In this document: one piece after another, positions 45,141 to 58,913 of the stretch
Position numbering within the stretch: the first letter of the stretch is position 1
Layout of the letters: each line of letters starts with the position of its first letter
From: Beroe forskalii
Lineage: Eukaryota > Ctenophora > Nuda > Beroida > Beroidae
Assembly: GCA_011033025.1 (NCBI GenBank)
Contig: WFMF01000125.1
Coordinates: forward strand, 124,001 to 188,000
Direction of reading: 5' to 3'
DNA length: 64,000 nucleotides
The notes under the pieces: generated by a model
Told to the model about the DNA's origin: nothing
The model's database searches: none
Seen by the model: the letters and a program-made list of their open reading frames with translations, nothing else
Made by a program: the position numbers and the translations under genes

Positions 45141-48100
45141 CAGATTTACCGGGGCTCATTACATAATGAGAGAGAAATTACTTAATTACGGAGTGATTAA
45201 GAGATCCATTAGCTAACTGCAACTCATTAAAGTTGTTGATGCCACAATGTTATATATGGGCTTGGCTACCACACAATTAAATATACTGTTGTAGCGATAA
45301 AATTTATATAATATATAAATATATATTTATTATATCATGGAAACCATACTACTATTATTGCTCTTAGAGGTGAGGTGAGAGGACCAGAGCTGAGAGGGGT
45401 AATCCACTATAATTCCTCTGTTAATTGAAACCAAATATGTGTGGAACTGTAATATGCCCTTACAATGATACTGTAATTACTATTATCATTCGCTATTACG
45501 TGTAAATTGCCGAGGTTCGCGTATATTATGATATACTTTATACTGCTACTGGTGCACTAAATTACAGCATAACGAACTGTGTTCGTTGTTCAGGTGCGAG
45601 GAAAATCTGAAAATAATGCGAACGTAGAGTGCTCATTCGTGCATGGATTTACGTTTAAGGGGATGTTAAGGGGCGAAATAGTTGATGATAATTGGTGATA
45701 TATTTTGCTTTTGTCCCAGAATTTTGAATATCCGTGTGAGCCGGCGTGAATTACCAGCCATTTAAATTCTGCAGGGTCAAGTCCCAGGATGAACGATAAT
45801 TTCATCATTCCATCCATCTACTGTAAACTTCTGTTTATCGTCATATAAACGTTCTCAATCAGACCACATCAATGATCAATCAATGAAATAACATCCAAAC
45901 GTATGTTTATTAATTGTACGCATGTCCTGAATCAAAGAGATCCATGACACAGCACCATTGCAGAGGTGTCGCGACATCTAAAAACGCCTTCCAAAATATC
46001 TACACGAGCGCCATTTGTACGTACGTGATGCCGATTTACACTGTCACCAGTTACCACGTGAGCACACGGTGCGCGCGATTTAGATATTTGAAAATGAATA
46101 ATTTTCTCAGTGTCACAACATAATATGCCTGTGAATATCGAATATAATGGCTGGTTATTAAACAATGCAATCTGCATATTGCTTTTAATTATCATAACTA
46201 ATCTGTAATATGTGAAATTATTCATTTCATCACAACTCGTTATAATTAAGTAATTATAACAGTAATAGGTTACTTTCGAACTTACTTTTAGCTTTATACC
46301 CTTAGCTATCTTTTTCATCAAATTGACACTACAGAGTAAAGTAAGGCACTCAGGAGTGCCTAATAACATCTTAAGATGGGAGATGTTGGTCGGAGTATGG
46401 TTACAGGGAAGATAGGCTGAGCTGGTTTCTAAACAAAGTGGAGTACCCGTACTTGGCCTGTAGAAAGTTACTAAGTAGTGAAGTAGTGAGTACAGGGTTT
46501 ATTTTATATCTTTATATCAACTCCACACACAACTAAAACTTTACAAAGTATACTATGGTGCTTTGAACTAAACTTATGGATTCAAAAAAAGTCAAAATCT
46601 TCTAATATATTCACTGAATCCGTGAAGTCAGCCCTACTAACTTTTCATTTGTAATTTCTGTTCTTAGTGGTCATGGGCCATGGCTAATGCAGTATATTAC
46701 ATCTATAAAGCTATAACAATGTAATATTACAGCATGAATGTAATAATCAATGTAATCAAACATGGAATTCTAACTTTCTAACTGAACACCTTAACTATGC
46801 TACCATCCTTCCTTATCATTAATTAATTTTTTCTATATATTCGTCAATGATTCAGAGAATTTCCACGCATATTTCATTACTTTATTACTCTTTCTTTCTT
46901 TTCTATTCTTTTTCTAACCTGTGTACACCTACTGTCCACGATATTCAATGGTGGCACACTGGCACAATTATATGAATTCAGGAACATGTTCAGCACACGC
47001 CAGTAACTCTATAATTATATTATGTTGAATTATTATGTTGAAAGACAACCATCTCAAAATGCAGTGTAACGTCCAAAGTGGCCCACTTATTATCCAGGCT
47101 ATGATTATTACGCAATATAATCTTCGGCATATTCTGACAATTATAGAGCTTCAATGCCATTTAAACCATTTCATTACAGATCCATTAGATCCATTAGGAA
47201 ATGCATTACATAATGAAATCCAGTTACTCCAGAATTTCCTGCTACATGAAACCTCGTGCACTATTTACCGTGTGTTATTGTGTTATGTACTTATGTAGTT
47301 CACTACCACCAGAGGCAACGCCTGCGAAATGGTCGAATTGTCGTCATCAATTAGACATGCTCTCTGAAGTGGATATAATAACCCTGAAGTTCCCATTATG
47401 TGGGCAGTGTGGAGTGCCAGGGAGTCTGAAACCCGCCTAAACCGAATGTTCAGGTTCATTGCTCGGATGCTAAGACACTAAGACTGAGTAGGAGTGGGGT
47501 GGAGCACTGTCTTTGACAGATCCACCCAGGTGCCTTCGTCATACATGCGAAATGTACTTGCTCAATTCTCTTCTGAAGACTGAAGTTACAGAAGTATGGT
47601 TATTTCTTATAAGGCAGAGTCAAGAGTCGAGAGTGATGTAATGGAATAAAATTTGACGAGATTAGAAACATTTACCGAAAATCATCACTTTACTGCGTAA
47701 AGTTTACTCACTGATAGATTCACCTTAGTATACAACTAAAATGGGGAATCTGGGTTTAGTAGTCTCTATCAGGATTTTTTTGTAATTTTACAGCTGCATA
47801 TATTGCATATTTTCTAATTCCTAACATATAATATAACACTTTGAACGAGTTTTGTGTTTGCCATATACACAAAAATATTTTAACTATTAGACATCCAAAC
47901 AATTTGCGGCAACGAAATATTTAGTCATTATAATACCAAGGCTATATTGCGTTAAAACAGGAAACATTTTCAACGTGTTACGCTTAAAATATATGGGAGT
48001 GTAGGAGTAATTCATTATATATTGATGCACATATAGATACTTTAGTGTTGGACCGAGAAACATGTGATGACAGACAGTATACACATAACTTGAAACATGT

Positions 48101-51100
48101 TATTTTCAAACGTCTTGAAACATTTTTGAGGCTGAAAAGCCTGTCTGGACGAATACTTGAACATCATATATAATACAATACGTAACATGAATAGCTGAAC
48201 TTTATTTACAGTAACGGTAGTACCAGTAATTTGCTAGCTGTTACGTAACACATCCAGGACATGATTCGTTAATGATATCTGAATTCCACATCATTCATTT
48301 GAACTAACTCAGTGACTAAACATTTTTTGACCATCAATGGATTATCAAGATTGGGTGCACAGCTCGCTGGGGCTTCATTAGCTTATAAGCTACCCTAAGG
48401 CATTACCATCTAAGCATCTAAGAGAATGTCATAAGAAATGAAGTCATCGCTTACATGAAGTCATCGCTCATAAATTCTGATGGATATGAAAGTGACTCTG
48501 CCGTAGCACTGTACATTTCACCCTGTGGAAGTGAAATACAATTCCCCTGGCCGGTGTCTTCAGAGCATGATTTCAATGTGGGACACATAATAGCCACACA
48601 CACTCCACAGCAGACTACAGCATAATGCATATCATGACGCATATTTAACACCCTACAAGGGTTCAGGGGATCAACTCCCTCCTACTGCATTAACCCCCTA
48701 TTAAAGCAGACTTCATTTTGCAATGTGATGTCAAGCATAGGGATGCGTTATTTCATACCCACCGAGACGTTGAGACAGAATCCAAGAAGAAAATAGCCAA
48801 GTTCATACATCACAACCACTTAAAAACTTTCAGTCACTTGCTAAATAACTTTTCTTCTCAAAGTGGCGCTGAGCCTCAAGTCTTTCGAATACATGGCACG
48901 CCATATCATTGAAAAGTCTGCATTAAAAACCAGGGCATGGCTTCTTTTTGAAGTAATTTATCACATTACAGTATCTTAAATACGCGAAACAAATGAAAGA
49001 CACAAAATGTACTATTATATTTCCCCATAAAAAGACTGAATTCCGAAACCCTACAAAACATCCGTTTGGAACATGATCTCACTAACACAGACCTCTATAA
49101 ACCTGCCACCGGGCTGTAAGAGACTGTTATAACCACTCTAGAGAATAAATATCATATCGATGAAGGAGCTGTGCTTTCATGGACCTGTACAATTTTATGC
49201 AAGGGAAACATAATATAGGTACAACTTATCACGAATTATGACACAAATTAGTTCCACCGTATAATTTAGAATATAATTTTCTATATTTCACTGATTTTAC
49301 AAGTTCTCTCTACACGCCCTCCTGTACACTCAAACAGCCCATTCACAGCTAGAAACATTTAGGTACACTTGAAACAGCCCATACAGCCACAGTAATGAGG
49401 CATTAACACTCGAGTAAGAAGTGAGACATTTGAAACGTGAGTTTGAACGCATCTTTGTGTGTGGACTCTCAATTTGTTACATCGCAGGTTATTAAGCCAT
49501 TTTCAAGAGAAAATTCTAATGAGTAAGCGGTTTCAAAAAGTGGATTTTTATGAGGATATCTTACTCGCACTGAAACTTGTACGTTAAAAATTCGATGCCA
49601 TCCGTTTTTCCGAATGCCATACTGATTTCTGACCCACGGCAATGACAGTGAAAGGCTAAGTTTTGAGATCTTCTTAAAACCACCCATCACTGGTTGGAGG
49701 CCTCCTGTTCTGTGTACCACCTGTACAAATAAACCATATGCTCTATAACATTCTGTGGCAAGGAGACACTTAGTGAAACATTACTCCTAGTGTACCAGTA
49801 AGGGTGCTAATCGATCGGTAATGATAAGGCTCGTGTCACGAGACACAGCTCAGATCACGTGACAACATTTGACACGACTCCTTTGCTCCCCCGCTCCACA
49901 CTCAGTTAATCTAATGGCACATTATTATCATTGTATCTTATGTAAATTAACGAGGGACCTCTTTCCCAAAAAAGTGGCTCAATTATTCCATATAAGGGCA
50001 AATCAAGGTCCTGTAGGCGAGTAAAGTGGTAGACATTTAAATAATTGCGCTAATTTCCACAACTGAGTGGCACACACGTGGCATGCATCTGACGCACACC
50101 TGGTGGCTGTACGAGTGTAGATGTTTGTTTGCTTTCTTGTTTGTTTGTTCAGATGTTTGTATGTTTGTGTAGATGTCTCTATGTTGGTACATATGTTTGT
50201 CTGCTTAGATGTTTGCTTGTGTAGGTGCCGGTATTTTCGTTTATTAAATATGATGTCTTTTGTTAATGTCAATCTTTGAATGTTTGTGTCATTACAATAT
50301 TCACAGTGTCGCTTCTCACTCTTCATCTACCTCCCCATTCTACTCCTTTACAAACCCTTGCTCACCTGCCCAATAAATCACTCATGTGTAACGTGTAGCA
50401 CACTTGTAAAGTGCACAAACCGTGAAGCCAGCCCTCTACATCGCTACTACCACTCAATAAGTTACTACTACTTACTAAGTTACTACTGCTAATCATCATG
50501 ACAGCCATTGAACACTGGATGTGTTACACTTGATGTGCTAAATTGGGGGTCATTCACGACGGTAAAAGACAGTGAGTGTTTGAGTAACCATGGTGGATTG
50601 ATGTCGTCTAATCGCTAATTCAAACGAGAAAACCAATCAATCGCACTCAACGATAGACAAAAACGGTAGAAAGTTCTGAAAAATTTTTATAATAACTAAT
50701 TATTTATCCATTTCAAATTTCGTTGATAAAGCACTTCAATAATCATTTATTAACTCTTGCTTCACTTTATTTTATCATACATCAGTATATCTTTCAAGCA
50801 TAATGATTGATCATCAAATTTTGAAACAATTTCATTTGTTCAACTTGGCACTGAAACTGCAAGAGCAGATAATAACTTGAGCGTATCCAGTATGTTGCAT
50901 AGTTTGGAGTTGAAGATCTATTACTCTATTATAGCAATATGCGAAACGCAAGCGATAAAATATTTTAAGTAACGTCTTGGTTTAGAAAGGCATTAATAAG
51001 ATGACTCTCAACTGACGAGTTTAAGGCAAGTAAATTTTGAAGGAGCGCAAGGTAAAATGTCATATACCAAATATAGAATTCTACACGGTCTCTGTGTTAA

Positions 51101-52172
51101 TTGGATCAATTAAATGCCATTATGCAAATATTTTTCAAATATGTGTCCTCAACAACGACCGTTGTGTCCGGAAAGCATTTTAGACTTGGGTTAATAACTA
51201 TGGAGGATGAAACTGGTCTGTAAAGCAGTAGGATTTCAAGTGAATGAAAGTAGCTCGATAATCGATTTATCAACCGAGTTTGTTGAAGCCATGATTATTG
51301 ATTGTCAAAAGTTTTTTCGTCATTTTAATATTAAAATTCTACCATCATGGACTGATTCTTATAACTTTATAACCAGAGAAGGAGACAAGCTTCAATTCCC
51401 GTAAATAACAATAGAATACCATTACATTATATAAAGTAAGGTAATAATATAGTTAGGTAATATAACCATGTAGCATAATAAAGACATGTTTGTGTGAGAT
51501 TAGGTGTAAGTGTGAGAAGTGAAATAACGAAGTAACGAGTATTATGAAATTATATAATGGGTATTATAATGGTACTATTCAGGGATATTATTAGAATAAT
51601 AAGTAAGTTTGAGTGCCATTCATTCCATCACACGTAGACATACACTTACATACACAAAACAAACGAACAAATTGTATAATAGCTGGCTGCCGTTGCATTG
51701 GTTGCCATCATCTACAGAACCAGTCGGAAATCTATTAGGAGCCATCCATTAAGGACGTCCGAAATGAGGAGGGAGGAGGAGTATCCATGACCAATGCGGA
51801 TGTTTGCGGACATAGAGAGGAGGGAGTGTTTGCACTTGACAAGAAAATGGTGAAATTTTGGTGAGAAATGATGACCCAAAAGATTTTCATTTCGTTTCCG
51901 AAATTTTGCGGACGTCCTTTGGCTTTATGGTTGGCCCCTTATCAGACACTAATTATGATCACACGCAATCAAAAAGACGGAGCGACGCTCAAACGCACAG
52001 CCAGACAGACGGACGCTCAAACACCTAGAGCTACACCTTCCACATCATATATTGAGTTGATTAATCACACTTGTCCCGGATTCCCCTAGTTAATCACATG
52101 GAGTTGCAGTACAATGCCATCAGCTTGCTTACACACATATAACAGATGAATTTAGAAGTTGGCGGAAGGAGT
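45141..52172. other. No gene recognised
   Basis: AT-rich, with short chance frames only. A weak CRE-flanked copy lies near 50570-50608 (gagtaaccatggtggattga, then tgtcgtc). A degenerate TTTG-rich stretch lies at 50118-50225. The 65-codon frame at 51207-51404 is listed separately. Confidence 0.5.
51207..51404 (+). CDS. Possible small coding fragment, unknown
   Basis: A 65-codon frame with balanced composition (FQVNESSSIIDLSTEFVEA; KILPSWTDSYNFITREGD), ending in TAA. No family recognised. It might be a terminal exon, transposon remnant or chance. Confidence 0.2.
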   Translation: MKLVCKAVGFQVNESSSIIDLSTEFVEAMIIDCQKFFRHFNIKILPSWTDSYNFITREGDKLQFP

Positions 52173-52213
52173 TGACGTCATTACCAAGAGTTAGAATGGT
52201 GTGTAACTACTAG
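52173..52213 (+). repeat. CRE-flanked dispersed element
   Basis: TGACGTCATTACCA, core agagttagaatggtgtg, far end eroded (taactactag). Confidence 0.75.
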
Positions 52214-52353
52214 TGCATAGGATGTAGCTTCATTGACTGCTATGTAAGTGTGTCAACAGCATCTTATTTCAGCTTTTCAAGGGGGCAAACGGGATGATTC
52301 TAGTACATTTGTCCGACACCTGAAATTAGCTATTCGTACAGATTACTGTGTCG

Positions 52354-53245
52354 TAGGGTTTCCAATATCGGTCGAAATTTTTTAACGGCGATAATCGATA
52401 ACTTTTTGTGAATTATCGGCGATACCGATAATTATCGGCGATAAATTTACTTCAATTTTAGACGTCAATTTATTGCTGAGTTTTTGGCTGCTTTGTGTTA
52501 GACTCAGCCATCTCGGCCTGTGGAAGATCAATACTGTGCTTTGCTTTGAGATGATTCCACAAACTAGAATAACTGCTCTTCGAAATCGAAGTTGCAGCAG
52601 AGTTGCGGCAGATTTCGTACACTGCTTGCAGACCACTTCCTCCCCTCATTTGTATATAGCAGCCATATGCTATGGCTTGTTAAATACAAATTGAAGTATC
52701 AATCAACAGAGACTCGAAGTAGAACGTGAGTCCAAGGTCAAACGCTTAAAACAGTTTGGAAAAAATTTCAAATTAAACTAAGCTTGGGCGTATTTTGTTT
52801 TGAAATGATAATGATGATCATGAGACACATGGCCGTGAGAAATGCTACGAATTGTTATTTAAACTGGTCCGCTGCTTTGAATAAGGTAAGATGACATTTC
52901 CACTATAAAGTATCAAGAATCAAAATATAAAATAGTGCTTCCATAGTTTCATACAAAGCTCTGAGAAAGTGATATAAGTGCTTTGGAGTACTCAGTACTG
53001 CTCTATTGTTCTGGTTTAAATTGAAATTGTAATATATCATATCGAAATCTATCCTCTGTTCTTCTAGAAGGCTGGTGACCCGTGAAATTGACTGAAACCA
53101 ATTCATTTCAGTTAAATATTATGGTTTTAAAAGTACTAAATTTTATCGGTTTATCGGCACAAAATTATCGCCGATAACCGATAACTGATTTTGGTCCAAT
53201 TATCGCCGATAATTTTATCGGCGATATTATCGGTTGGAAACCCTA
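52354..53245 (-). mobile_element. hAT element remnant with BED zinc-finger fragment
   Basis: Terminal repeats tagggtttccaa start at 52354 and, complemented, at 53245. The exact 8-bp duplication ctgtgtcg flanks both ends (52346-52353, 53246-53253). Subterminal DNA is packed with atcggcgataa words. On the minus strand at about 52480-52640, VVCKQCTKSAA and, one frameshift later, SLWNHLKAKHSIDLP are the two halves of a BED finger (C-x2-C and H-x4-H). The catalytic core is missing, so the copy is non-autonomous and decayed. Confidence 0.9.
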
Positions 53246-53253
53246 CTGTGTCG

Positions 53254-53746
53254 GACAAGAGTCCGAATTCGTACATTTGTCCAAAGTCAGACACAATTTC
53301 ATTCAGAAGGAAAGGGGAACGACCTATTTCAAGCCCATTTTTCCGTCTGCCATCTGTTTGCAGTGGCTTTATTTGGATATGTGTCCACAGACCTCGTATC
53401 CCCCGACATAGTGTCCCCCGATCTCGTTTACCGTGGTTGCCAAAGGGCATGTCAAGGAAAAAATGAATGTTTAAAGTTTAAGCTACGTGCATCATGCACC
53501 ATTGCCTAATTTAACAGTCCCCACTCCTCACACCACCATATTGAGTAACCATTCAGGAACTTCCCGAATTATCGCAACTCTACACAGTGCAACATTTGGC
53601 TGAATGAAATTTGAAAATGAGATTGGTCATTGGAAACATTCTCAAATCCGATGGACATTTCAGATTGATGAGACTTGACTCGTGCCAGAATGATGATATA
53701 GACGCACATAATATTATACTGTCAAGCATATATCATATCTATCTAT
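53254..53746. other. Flank of hAT element, no gene
   Basis: Includes gtgtcggacaa at 53248-53258, the inverted partner of ttgtccgacac at 52309-52319. Before the hAT inserted, the two formed a stem with a loop of about 28 bases. Overlapping open frames at 53151-53509 on both strands show no domain. Confidence 0.5.
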
Positions 53747-53918
53747 CTATGGCTTGCTGAAGTTGGATGCGCCTTTTTCAAAGCTTTTGGACAAATCTTT
53801 AACCCTCTTGTACAACTTCGCCATCTGATCACAGTTATATAAGGCGTTTTTGAATTTGGAATATGATAATTCCTTTGTCATAGCCTTTGGTAATTTGGTT
53901 TTAAAGCCCCGGTGGAGC
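53747..53918 (-). CDS. Candidate terminal exon, unknown gene
   Basis: On the minus strand, after an acceptor-like ccatataag, a frame encodes LHRGFKTKLPKAMTKELS, then YSKFKNALYNCDQMAKLYKR, then VKDLSKSFEKGASNFSKP and a TAG stop. The composition is protein-like and the open frame has no low complexity. I do not recognise the family. Upstream exons on the minus strand were not established; frames at 54364-54653 are ambiguous. Confidence 0.3.
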
Positions 53919-56900
53919 CTTATATGGGCATCAGGTTACCCGCCCTCCGGTGAGGAGGATGTGGTCACGTGACAAACGTATATCCTGCTAAGAAGTGATC
54001 AAATGGCAAACAGGAACCTTGCACAAAAAACTTGAATGAGGTTGCAACGAATTTCCTGCGGTTGGAGGTAAAGAAGGTTCTGATAAGAGTTTCTAGGGCC
54101 GTTCACAGGATTTTCAGAATTTAAATGTAGACAACAAAAGTCGGCCATCCTGTTAGAGCTGAAATTCTTTGTAGAATTTGATCTTAGAATTAGAAATTAT
54201 GTGCATTCAATGCTTTGGATCCATCTAATCTTGACTTGGGTCAACAAACTTGCTGATGAGTATGGATTATAGGGAACTGAACAGGCAGAAGACTATCCTT
54301 TGCCTTCCCTTTATGATAAGTTCTATTTATTACTTATAGCCCAAAAAATGATACTGACACAAGTCATTTTATAAACCAATATAAAGCTTTTGACTTTATC
54401 ATCCTTGAAATCTTCCACTTCTTGCCCATCCAATCTTTCTGTCCAACTTGTGATGCTCGGAAATCCGGAGTTCCGGTTGGCCCAGCCTTGCAGTTGTCAA
54501 TCTCTCCGTTCTGTCTTTTCCACCAGCTGATATGAGAACCTCTTCGCAATTGAAAACAGACAAGGAAGGACCTTGCATCTGCAAGGTAACCGCTGATGAT
54601 TCACACTTTGTCTCTTCCCTATTCCCCGATCGTTGGATTATCAAAGTCGACATTCAGTATTTATTTTATGTTTGACAATACCGATACTCTAAACATTTAT
54701 AGATAAAATTTTGAATTGCTTAATTTTCTAAATCGTGGCCTTCAGGTTGAGAATATGTGCTGTGCTAAATGTGGCATCTTTGAGCACACTCAAAGATGGT
54801 CAAAGTGGTCTTTGTGCTTTTGTCCATACTCAAACATTACATGAATTATCTATAATGTTAAAGAAGGTCATTTTATGATTATTGAAAGAAAAGCCTTGTG
54901 AATGCAGTCCAATTAATAGAAATCTAACCTAATCAAAATTTCAACATGACTTGTGTAACTCAATAAATTTAACACAATTAAATTTAATTTCCTTATTAAA
55001 ATCACAAATTATAATCAAGACTAATCTACTGCACAATATAATTCACTTAATTGAAATAATTAGAAGCTAAGCTCTACACCATGATTAATTTCATAGCATC
55101 TTAGGAGGAAGGTAATTTAATGAAAATAAAGTGTTCCTTTTGTTCTTTCAATTAAATTTACAGTGCGAGAATCCTAGCTAAGCACGCAACTCAACATAAG
55201 AAGTTTAAATAATATGTAAGTACTAATAATAATAGCATCCAATGTAAAAGGTAATTAAAATCATTTGAGGCTCTTATTATTTTGTAAGTGTATAGTAATT
55301 AACATTAATAAGGAGTAAGGACAGTATACAAAAAAGATCGTCGAAAGTAAGTCCTTATCACTGCTAAGAATGAGAATATTGTCTAAACGTGACGGATCTG
55401 AATCTTTCTGATTGGCTTGAAGTCAGAACACTGCCCCTTTCACCCGCTGGGACTCTACGAAGGAAAATGTTGAGATAGTATTCCCGGGATAAAAAGCTGT
55501 CTTGGGACTTCACTAGCACATAAGATCGCCCTCCTTACCCCTTTTTTCACGTGTTGCTCTTGACTGACGAGCGCACAAACAGGTATCTTGTAGTTGCTAC
55601 TTTTTGGTTGTTACCAAATAACAAACCGCCTATTGCTGATGAGTAGCCGCTCTAGTGCAGTTTCTAGTTCTCTAGGGTTAGCATCAAGTATCAAACTCGG
55701 GCATCCCTGTTTCAAAATATCAATTCTATTAAATTTGAAACCCTCCCAAGACTCTTCTATATTTACAGATTATCACTAATAATTGTGCAGTGTGCTTTAT
55801 ACATTATTATCTTTACCGCCCTAATTAGTAACCTACTCTGATAATATAAAAGAAATGATAATTATCAGTATTATATCCAATATAATTCAAATTAAAATAA
55901 TTAGCACAGTAAATTACGTGCTAGTTTTTATCAACTGTTTAAGAGTGGGACCACTAATTAATTATTTCCTGATAAGATGGGGCTCCACATTGGCAATTGA
56001 ACGGTCCAAACACGTGATTGAACTGATGATAATAGAGTGTCTGGGATACAAGTAATCTTAAAATTTGGTGGGCAGAATATTTGCTGACGAACTGATAATA
56101 ATGAAAGTATGGGATATAGGAAATCTTGAAATATGGGAAGCAGAACAAAATGACTCAGAATAAGACAGGCGAATTTCACTTTAAATTTTGGCTGTCCTAC
56201 GCCTTGCTTTCTATGAAATATCAAAGTAAGGCAGTAAATCAAACTTAACCCTGACAGTAATGAAAACGGGCAGGAAAAAGCCCATGGAAAATCTCTCACG
56301 TGTGAACAGCCATGGTTAAAGAACGTGAACTTGAACGTGAACTTATGATCCTTTAAATTCCTTGCATATGTTCCCTCTCCGTACCTCTTTAAACTTTCTT
56401 GATATAATCTGTGACAGGGTTTCCATAAATTGTAATTTGGGTGCTTTGCTCCCATGAAAGTGTTGGAAGTAAGAATTAAAAAAAGCTAAAGCACGTTATC
56501 ATCCAACCAAGGATGAACAATTATGAATGGTTATTCAAAATAACGGACTATTACATGAGTTTCCAGGAAATTGGAGATAAAATTGTGAACTGTGGTTGAT
56601 GTATGCCAGATATTATGAGTTTTGCGTCGAAGCTGAGTATACCTCGGGAAGATTGAATACATCAAATAATTATCTGTTTCAATTGATACAGAAGCGAATT
56701 GCTGAGTTCTTTAGAGAACAAGATTTGCGAAGGTTTTCTGATCAGGTTGCACGAGCATTTCATTCCAAACAAGAGACTGACACCATGAGTGAGTAAGGAG
56801 TGGGTGACTTATTTCGGCTCAATTTCCTTCCTGAGTTCTTGGGATTAACTTGTCTGGGAACAGTCGGATACTTATGATTTTCTAGAAATAAGAGGTTTCG

Positions 56901-58343
56901 CACGATTGGGAAATGTCAGATGTGGTCAGTGGCGGCGGATGAGTTCCCTATTACTCTATTAGGGCTATTAATTACGTTCTACCGAATGAAGACCCTCGTA
57001 AATCATATAATTACAGGTTCTTTGATCCCGTCGAAGGAAATTTCACTTACACTACCCATTATCCCTTATACTATATAATCATAGTATCATACATAATTAT
57101 ATCTTAATCGATTCCTATACAATGTACATTTTACAGTATCCTGTGTATGAATATACACTACATTAATAAATACATCACAGCGTTCCCTTTGATTTCTAAA
57201 CAGATAGATTTCCTCAAACAGACAACTCAGTGAGGAGCGTAATGTGGTGGACGCTAACATACAGCTCAAATATATGAAAGTCTGAATCCCAGACTTGAAT
57301 ACACACACAGACATACACACACAATACAAACAGTACATGCATTATATTCAGATAATAAGTAAATCATAGACCGGCCGTCTACTACACACACACACGGACA
57401 CAGTTTATTATATGTGATGCATACACCCAGTGTAATTTAGGCACTCATGGTCCCTAGACACACACACTCACACACAAATTCCCCACATATTATACAAGAC
57501 TGAAACCCAATCCTGGGTAATTATGTACGGCTACCAACTTGCTGACAACCTCGCCCCCCTCCCATTGGTTGAGGGAGGTCACGTGACGCTCAGGAACGCA
57601 CCCCATTGGCTACACGGTTAGTAATGATGTTTGGATACAGTGATTATATAACTATGTAATGAGTTCTATAGACTTATTAGATAATTGCCGCGCTGCACTG
57701 GAAGCCAAAACACCCCATGCCTAGCCTCTCTCTCTTAGCTAGACAACAGAGGGATGGAGAGACTGCCCGGAGAGAGAGCTAGTAGGTTGCGTAGATGGGG
57801 TAGTGTTTAATGGTAATGGGGCCGGGGATTTGAAGGGATGGTAGTCCCTTCATCCCTTCCAAGTTCCAACCCAAGGTCAACAAATCCCGGGAAAAAAGTC
57901 AGACGTCCTCAATCCGCCATGAAAAAACAAAGGTCATGGCGACATACTAGACCGCAGTTAATGGTTCGTAGCCTGTCCTCTAATCATTACACATGCACAC
58001 CCTTGTAACACATCATGTGGGGTGTTGCTAATCTAATTCCTGTTAAGTGGCAGACTGTAGTGATTATCAGTGGTATAATATAGAGCCTGATTATTATCAT
58101 GAGAGCAGGGCAGTGTTAACTGTAATATCACCATACAGTCTAATTAAGATGGGGGGTCCTACTGAGACACAGAGAGAAGCTGTGAGGGAGTGTTAAGTGT
58201 CTTATGTTACAGTTAATTAACCAGCCTGATGAGATGAATTGAGCCGGGGTCCTGGGAAACAGCTGCTGTGTGCTGATACACAAACTGTAAAGCTCTATCA
58301 TCACCACCACTGTTACAGGGTGGAGCGGGATAATAGGTGAGAG
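53919..58343. other. No confident gene
   Basis: AT-rich. Apart from the candidate exon at 56610-56788, only short frames without domains and small CA-rich microsatellites (57300-57325, 57385-57395) are seen. Confidence 0.45.
56610..56788 (+). CDS. Candidate internal exon, unknown gene
   Basis: Between a tatgccag acceptor and a strong GTGAGT donor at 56789. It encodes YYEFCVEAEYTSGRLNTS, then FQLIQKRIAEFFREQDLRR, then FSDQVARAFHSKQETDTM. This is an amphipathic, helix-like sequence with normal composition. No family recognised. It might belong to the gene carrying the Phactr exons or to another gene. Confidence 0.35.
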
Positions 58344-58386
58344 TGACGTCATCATCAGGGTTTACAATGGTGTGTTGATTACGTCA
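58344..58386 (+). repeat. CRE-flanked dispersed element, best-preserved copy
   Basis: TGACGTCATCATCAGGG, core tttacaatggtgtg, end ttgattacgtca. Both ends form an imperfect inverted repeat. Confidence 0.85.
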
Positions 58387-58547
58387 TATCGACTAATCAT
58401 TATGGTCGATCACAGGGTGATGGCCGATGGGGCAACATATACTGAATTATGAGCACGTTAGTCTGAGCAATTACATACGAGGCTGGAATTGAAACTCCTA
58501 ATAATCTTCTTTATTCAATATTCGTTATCACTTAACTATTCATTTGA

Positions 58548-58913
58548 TCGCGTGAAAATTCACATAATCACCTGATCATTCACTTGACAAGTCACTCAAA
58601 AATTGGTCATTCAATTAATCACGAGACTTGATCACCTGGCCATTCATTCAATACTTGACCATTCACTCAACACTTGACCATTCAATTATTCACTTGAACA
58701 TTCACTTGATCACCTGAACATTTACTCAACACTTGACCATTCAAGTAACCACTTGAACATTCACTTGATCACCTGACCATTCACTCAACACGTCTTGACC
58801 ATTCACATTAACTCATTCGTGTGACCAAATTAACTCAATCAAGCAACTATTCACTTCATCGCTTGACCACGTGACCATTCACTTCATCACTTGACAATTC
58901 ACTTGACTATCCA
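58548..58913 (+). repeat. Degenerate short tandem repeat
   Basis: Many variants of cacttga(c/t)cattcact with occasional longer period (gatcacctgaccattcact recurring). It begins about 160 bases after the best CRE-flanked copy. Confidence 0.85.
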
